From assembly GCF_030929595.1 (NCBI RefSeq), contig NZ_JAVFVR010000011.1:124001-188000 (forward strand): a stretch of DNA of 64,000 nucleotides, in the 5' to 3' direction. Numbering within the stretch: the first letter of the stretch is position 1; the number at the start of each line of letters is the position of its first letter. Positions 60,172-64,000 of the stretch are shown here, one piece after another. Origin of the DNA: Flavobacterium sp. LHD-85. Lineage in GTDB: Bacteria > Bacteroidota > Bacteroidia > Flavobacteriales > Flavobacteriaceae. The position numbers were made by a program, and so were the translations under genes. The notes under the pieces were generated by a model. That model searched no databases. It saw only the letters and a list, made by a program, of their open reading frames with translations, and was not told where the DNA came from.

Positions 60172-61866
60172 ATGGATTGGATTATTACTACATTAAAAGA
60201 TTATCCCGAACTGGCTATTTTTCTCACGCTATCATTAGGTTATTTTATCGGAAAATTTAAAATCGGAAGTTTTTCTTTAGGAACTGTTACCAGTGTTTTA
60301 CTTGTGGGAGTTTTGGTCGGACAATTAGATATTGTCATTTCTCCTAACGTAAAATCAGTATTTTTTCTAATGTTTCTTTTTGCTGTCGGATACAGTGTCG
60401 GACCACAATTCTTTGGCGGCTTAAAAAAAGACGGATTGCCTCAAATGCTTTATGCTGCTGTTGTATGTGTTTTATGTTTGGTATGTCCTTATCTAATCGG
60501 TAAAATTATGGGTTACGATATGGGATTAACTGCTGGTATGCTTGCGGGTTCTCAAACCATATCAGCCGTTATTGGTGTTGCATCAGACACGATCAATCAG
60601 CTAAATCTTCCCGCCGATCAAAAAACGGCTTTAATTAATAAAATTCCTGTTGCATACGCCGTTACTTATATTTTCGGGACAGCTGGATCTGCTTGGCTAT
60701 TGGCTTCTATTGGGCCAAAATTATTGGGCGGTAATTTAGTAGAAAAAGCAAAAGAACTTGAGATTCAGCTTGGAGGAGATGCCATTGGCGATGATCCAAG
60801 CATTGCCTCTGCTTATGATCGTGTAATATACAATGCTTATCAGATTGCGGCACATTCTTATGCTTGCAATAAAACAATTGCAGAGGTTGAAAATGAATTA
60901 GAAAGCAAAGGCAGACGCTTGTTTATACAACGAATCCGAAGAGGAAAAGAAATCATAGATGCTACTCCAGAATTTGTAATTCAAGAAAATGATGTTGTGG
61001 CACTGGGAGGAAGAAGAGAATACATGATGAATTACGTTGCCGTAAACGAAAAAGAAGTGCTAGATATCGAACTTCTTAATTTTCCTGTCGAAGTTTTAAG
61101 CATATTAATTGTAAAAAAAGAAGTAATAGACAAAACCATCGCCGATTTGCGCCATTTAAAATATATGCATGGCGTTGTCGTAAGATCTTTAAAACGATCT
61201 GGAATCCAGATGCCTATATTGCCCAATACTGTTCTTCAAAAAGGAGATATGATCGAACTGATTGGCATTAAACGAGACGTAGATCAAGTTGCGACACATA
61301 TTGGCTATCCTGACCGTCCAACAAATACTACAGATATGGCTTTTGTAGGTTTAGGAATTGTATTGGGAGGATTGCTTGGTGCATTGACCGTTAAAATTAG
61401 TGGAGTGCCAATAAGCCTTAGCACCAGTGGAGGTGCCTTAATATCTGGACTTTTCTTCGGATGGCTAAGAGGCCAGCATCCTACTTTTGGCCGAATTCCA
61501 GAACCTGCCTTGTGGATTATGAATAATGTTGGTTTGAACATTTTTATAGCTGTTGTGGGTATTACAGCAGGACCAAGTTTTATTGTTGGTTTTCAAGAAG
61601 CTGGTTGGGGACTTTTCATTGCCGGAGCTGCAGCAACAGCCATTCCGTTAATCCTAGCCCTTTTTATCGGAAGATATATTTTCAAATTCCATCCTATTAT
61701 AACCTTAGGCTGCGCCGCTGGAGCAAGAACTACTACAGCAGCCTTGGGAGCTTTGCAAGACGCTGTAAAAAGCAAAACCCCAGCATTGGGTTACACTGTG
61801 ACCTATGCCGTTGGAAATACGCTGCTCATTATATGGGGCGTCGTCATTATTTTAATCATGAGTTAG
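60172..61866 (+). CDS. aspT: Aspartate-alanine antiporter
   Basis: This 564-aa inner-membrane transporter of the AAE family exchanges aspartate for alanine. It has two blocks of hydrophobic helices (residues ~10-185 and ~390-560) separated by a cytoplasmic double TrkA-C region (for example LESKGRRLFIQRIRRGKEIIDATPEFVIQENDVVALGG). Motifs: LTAGMLAGSQTISAVIGVASD and CAAGARTTTAALGALQDAVKSKTPALGYTVTYAVGN. With AspD inside the cell, aspartate entry, decarboxylation and alanine exit form a proton-motive cycle. The 34-nt gap to aspD indicates one operon. Confidence 0.95.
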   Translation: MDWIITTLKDYPELAIFLTLSLGYFIGKFKIGSFSLGTVTSVLLVGVLVGQLDIVISPNVKSVFFLMFLFAVGYSVGPQFFGGLKKDGLPQMLYAAVVCVLCLVCPYLIGKIMGYDMGLTAGMLAGSQTISAVIGVASDTINQLNLPADQKTALINKIPVAYAVTYIFGTAGSAWLLASIGPKLLGGNLVEKAKELEIQLGGDAIGDDPSIASAYDRVIYNAYQIAAHSYACNKTIAEVENELESKGRRLFIQRIRRGKEIIDATPEFVIQENDVVALGGRREYMMNYVAVNEKEVLDIELLNFPVEVLSILIVKKEVIDKTIADLRHLKYMHGVVVRSLKRSGIQMPILPNTVLQKGDMIELIGIKRDVDQVATHIGYPDRPTNTTDMAFVGLGIVLGGLLGALTVKISGVPISLSTSGGALISGLFFGWLRGQHPTFGRIPEPALWIMNNVGLNIFIAVVGITAGPSFIVGFQEAGWGLFIAGAAATAIPLILALFIGRYIFKFHPIITLGCAAGARTTTAALGALQDAVKSKTPALGYTVTYAVGNTLLIIWGVVIILIMS

Positions 61867-61900
61867 TCGAATTTTTATATAATCTCTAAACATTTAAATC

Positions 61901-63547
61901 ATGGCAATTGATATTTCAAAAATAAAAACATCAAGAGAGGTAGAAAAAACACTTCAGACCCTCAGCCCATTTGAAATTAAAAATGAATTAATTCATCTGG
62001 CGGAAGAAAGCGCACTTAAATCGACAGCGATAACGCTTAATGCAGGAAGAGGAAACCCAAACTGGATCGCTACCGTTCCTAGAGAGGCTTTTTTCCTTTT
62101 CGGACAATTTGCATTGGAAGAATGCCGCAATGTTATGGAAGAACAAGGCATACTGGCAGGAATTGTACAAAACAAAAGCGGAGTAGCTTCTCGTTTTGAA
62201 ACATTTTTGGCTAAACATAAAGATTCTCCTGCTGCATCACTTTTAGAAAAAACATATCATTATGGTGTAGATAAACATGATTTTGATGGCGACGCATGGA
62301 TTCGTGAATGGATAGAAGCTGTAATCGGGTTTAACTATCCTGTCCCAGATCGTATGCTAAGTCAGATAGAAATTATTGTTCACGACTATTTGGTACAGGA
62401 AATGTGCGGTGCAGGAAATGACAAAGGCAAGTATGATATTTTTGCTGTTGAAGGCGGAACTGCAGCAATGTGCTATATTTTTGATTCATTAATGCAAAAT
62501 CACCTTACCGAGCGCGGAGATAAAATAGCATTGCTCACTCCTACTTTTACGCCTTATATCGAAATTCCTGAATTGGATCGATATAAATTTGATGTCGTTT
62601 ATGTAGAAGCTAGCGGAGTTGGCGAAAACGGATTCCATACTTGGCAATACCCAAATTCTGAATTGGACAAGCTTAAAGATCCAGCGGTTAAGGTTGCTTT
62701 TGTGGTAAATCCAAGCAATCCGCCATCTTCTGCAATGAGTACCGATACGCTTAATTATATTGCTGATATTGTAAAAAATCACAATCCAGGATTGATGATT
62801 ATTACAGATGATGTTTATGGAACTTTCGTTAATAATTTTAGATCTTTAATGGCTATTATTCCGCAAAATACCATCACAGTATATTCATTCTCAAAATATT
62901 TTGGCTGTACAGGCTGGAGACTTGGAACAATTGCCATTCATCAGGACAATATTTTCGATAAAAAAATTGCCAATTTAAGTCCAGAACTTAAAAAAGAACT
63001 ACACGATCGCTATTCTTCTCTGACATTAGAGCCAGAAAAAATCAAATTTATTGACAGACTGGTTGCCGATAGCCGACAAGTAGCTTTAAACCACACAGCA
63101 GGATTATCACTACCTCAGCAATTTCAAATGATGCTTTTCTCTGCGTTTTGTCTATTAGACACTCAAGATGTTTATAAAACGCTTACACAGTCTATTATTC
63201 ACAAACGTCTTAATTTATTATGGGAAGGACTAGAAGTTCCAATTCTAGAAGATCCAATGCGTGCAGGATATTATTCTGAAATTGATGTTATGGTGGCAGC
63301 AAAACACTTTTATGGTGATGATTTTGCCAATTGGCTGAAAAAGAATTTTGAACCAGTTGATGTTTTATTCCGCTTGGCAGAAAAAACAGCAATTGTACTT
63401 TTAAATGGCGGCGGTTTTGCTGGGCCAGAATGGAGTATCAGAGTTTCTCTTGCCAATCTTCCAACAGACAGCTATTTAATTCTTGGAAAAAATATCCGTA
63501 AAATTTTAATGGAATATGTAACCAGCTGGGAAAACTCAACAAAATAA
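61901..63547 (+). CDS. aspD: Aspartate 4-decarboxylase
   Basis: This 548-aa PLP enzyme converts L-aspartate to L-alanine and CO2. The fold-type I core has TLNAGRGNPNWI at the N-terminus and VVNPSNPPSSAMS. PLP Lys332 is in VYSFSKYFGCTGWRLG. The length of about 550 aa and the N-terminal extension (SREVEKTLQTLSPFEIKNELIHLAEESA) match AspD rather than ordinary aminotransferases. CO2 release consumes a proton inside the cell. It lies between the antiporter and an asparaginase. Confidence 0.95.
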   Translation: MAIDISKIKTSREVEKTLQTLSPFEIKNELIHLAEESALKSTAITLNAGRGNPNWIATVPREAFFLFGQFALEECRNVMEEQGILAGIVQNKSGVASRFETFLAKHKDSPAASLLEKTYHYGVDKHDFDGDAWIREWIEAVIGFNYPVPDRMLSQIEIIVHDYLVQEMCGAGNDKGKYDIFAVEGGTAAMCYIFDSLMQNHLTERGDKIALLTPTFTPYIEIPELDRYKFDVVYVEASGVGENGFHTWQYPNSELDKLKDPAVKVAFVVNPSNPPSSAMSTDTLNYIADIVKNHNPGLMIITDDVYGTFVNNFRSLMAIIPQNTITVYSFSKYFGCTGWRLGTIAIHQDNIFDKKIANLSPELKKELHDRYSSLTLEPEKIKFIDRLVADSRQVALNHTAGLSLPQQFQMMLFSAFCLLDTQDVYKTLTQSIIHKRLNLLWEGLEVPILEDPMRAGYYSEIDVMVAAKHFYGDDFANWLKKNFEPVDVLFRLAEKTAIVLLNGGGFAGPEWSIRVSLANLPTDSYLILGKNIRKILMEYVTSWENSTK

Positions 63548-63576
63548 TAGAATCCTAAATTAAACACATCTGATCT

Positions 63577-64000
63577 ATGAAAAATTTATTTACATTATTA
63601 TTATCGGTTTTATTAGTAACAGGTATTTATGCTCAGAAATTACCTAGAATCAAGATACTTGCAACTGGAGGAACAATTGCGGGACAAGGCGCATCGGCAG
63701 ATCGTTCTGCTTATACCGCGGGACAATTGCCAATTAAAGATTTAATTGCTGCAGTTCCAGGAATTGACAAAGTTGCAGAAATTTCAGGAGAACAGATTTC
63801 AAATGTGGGAAGTCAGGACATGACTGTCGATATTTGGATCAAGCTGAATAAAAGAATCAACGAGATTTATAAAAATAACGAAGCTGACGGAATCGTAATC
63901 ACACACGGAACCGATACGCAGGAAGAAACAGCTTATTTTTTATCGCTGACAGTACGATCTGATAAACCTGTAATCATTACTGGTTCTATGCGTCCAGCGA
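63577..64000 (+). CDS. ansB: Type II L-asparaginase, 3'-truncated by the window edge
   Basis: About 141 residues are visible. It has a signal peptide (MKNLFTLLLSVLLVTGIYAQ), the first catalytic Thr in ILATGGTIAGQG and the second triad in GIVITHGTDTQEETAYFL. It converts periplasmic asparagine to aspartate and ammonia. The start lies 29 nt after aspD, so the operon would feed aspartate to AspT and AspD. The rest of the gene lies beyond 64000. Confidence 0.92.
   Translation, partial: MKNLFTLLLSVLLVTGIYAQKLPRIKILATGGTIAGQGASADRSAYTAGQLPIKDLIAAVPGIDKVAEISGEQISNVGSQDMTVDIWIKLNKRINEIYKNNEADGIVITHGTDTQEETAYFLSLTVRSDKPVIITGSMRPA

Overview
The window looks like a chromosomal segment of a Flavobacterium-type Bacteroidota. 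It is AT-rich (roughly one third GC by eye) and has many SPII lipoproteins. Its promoters carry the Bacteroidetes -7 box (TAnnTTTG), it encodes a LytS/LytTR two-component pair, and it has several Cys-type sulfatases and a RAYT-type transposase relic. No rRNA, tRNA, CRISPR array or prophage was seen.

Layout. 0.6-4.3 kb: arsenic operon arsR, ArsN-like acetyltransferase, DUF6428, methyltransferase, ArsC-like phosphatase, ACR3 pump. 4.3-19.4 kb: a LytS-type sensor kinase and LytTR regulator surrounded by operons of uncharacterised lipoproteins, small membrane proteins and TPR proteins. 19.7-20.4 kb: a broken RAYT transposase between inverted REP-like repeats. 20.5-24.6 kb: a three-gene DUF262 / TOPRIM / AAA-ATPase module that looks like phage defence. 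25-36 kb: META/DUF4377 protein, MEDS protein and four type I sulfatases. 36.2-36.8 kb: ParDE toxin-antitoxin. 36.8-45.9 kb: amino-acid permease, DUF1266 operon, Tat-exported aldo/keto reductase, HxlR regulator with divergent NIPSNAP gene. 46-50 kb: katG and a PL14-like polysaccharide lyase. 50-56 kb: choloylglycine-hydrolase family enzyme, ChrA, AraC regulator, alpha/beta hydrolase, cupin, LLM oxidoreductase. 56-60 kb: a fifth sulfatase divergent from a DUF1254/DUF1214 lipoprotein. 60-64 kb: aspT-aspD-asparaginase, the last gene running off the window.

Two regulatory patterns stand out and I do not recognise either from the literature. (1) Four promoters (before the genes starting at 6835-, 9982+, 19359- and 41395-) share three short direct repeats at exactly 21-bp pitch, followed after exactly 37 nt by an (A/C)AAATTTGT -7 box. 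This is the geometry expected for a LytTR-type regulator, and the LytTR regulator at 8901-9650 lies among them, so a multi-operon envelope regulon is proposed. (2) A 22-bp palindrome GTTKCA-N10-TGMAAC occurs at 35972, 51140, 58241 and 59994. Four of the five promoters facing these sites have a -7-like box 32-33 nt away and the fifth has one a helical turn further (43 nt). This suggests one activator linking sulfatases, a DUF1254 protein, an amidase and the asparagine/aspartate operon.

Functional assignments come from motifs read by eye. No database search was possible, and hypothetical genes are labelled as such.
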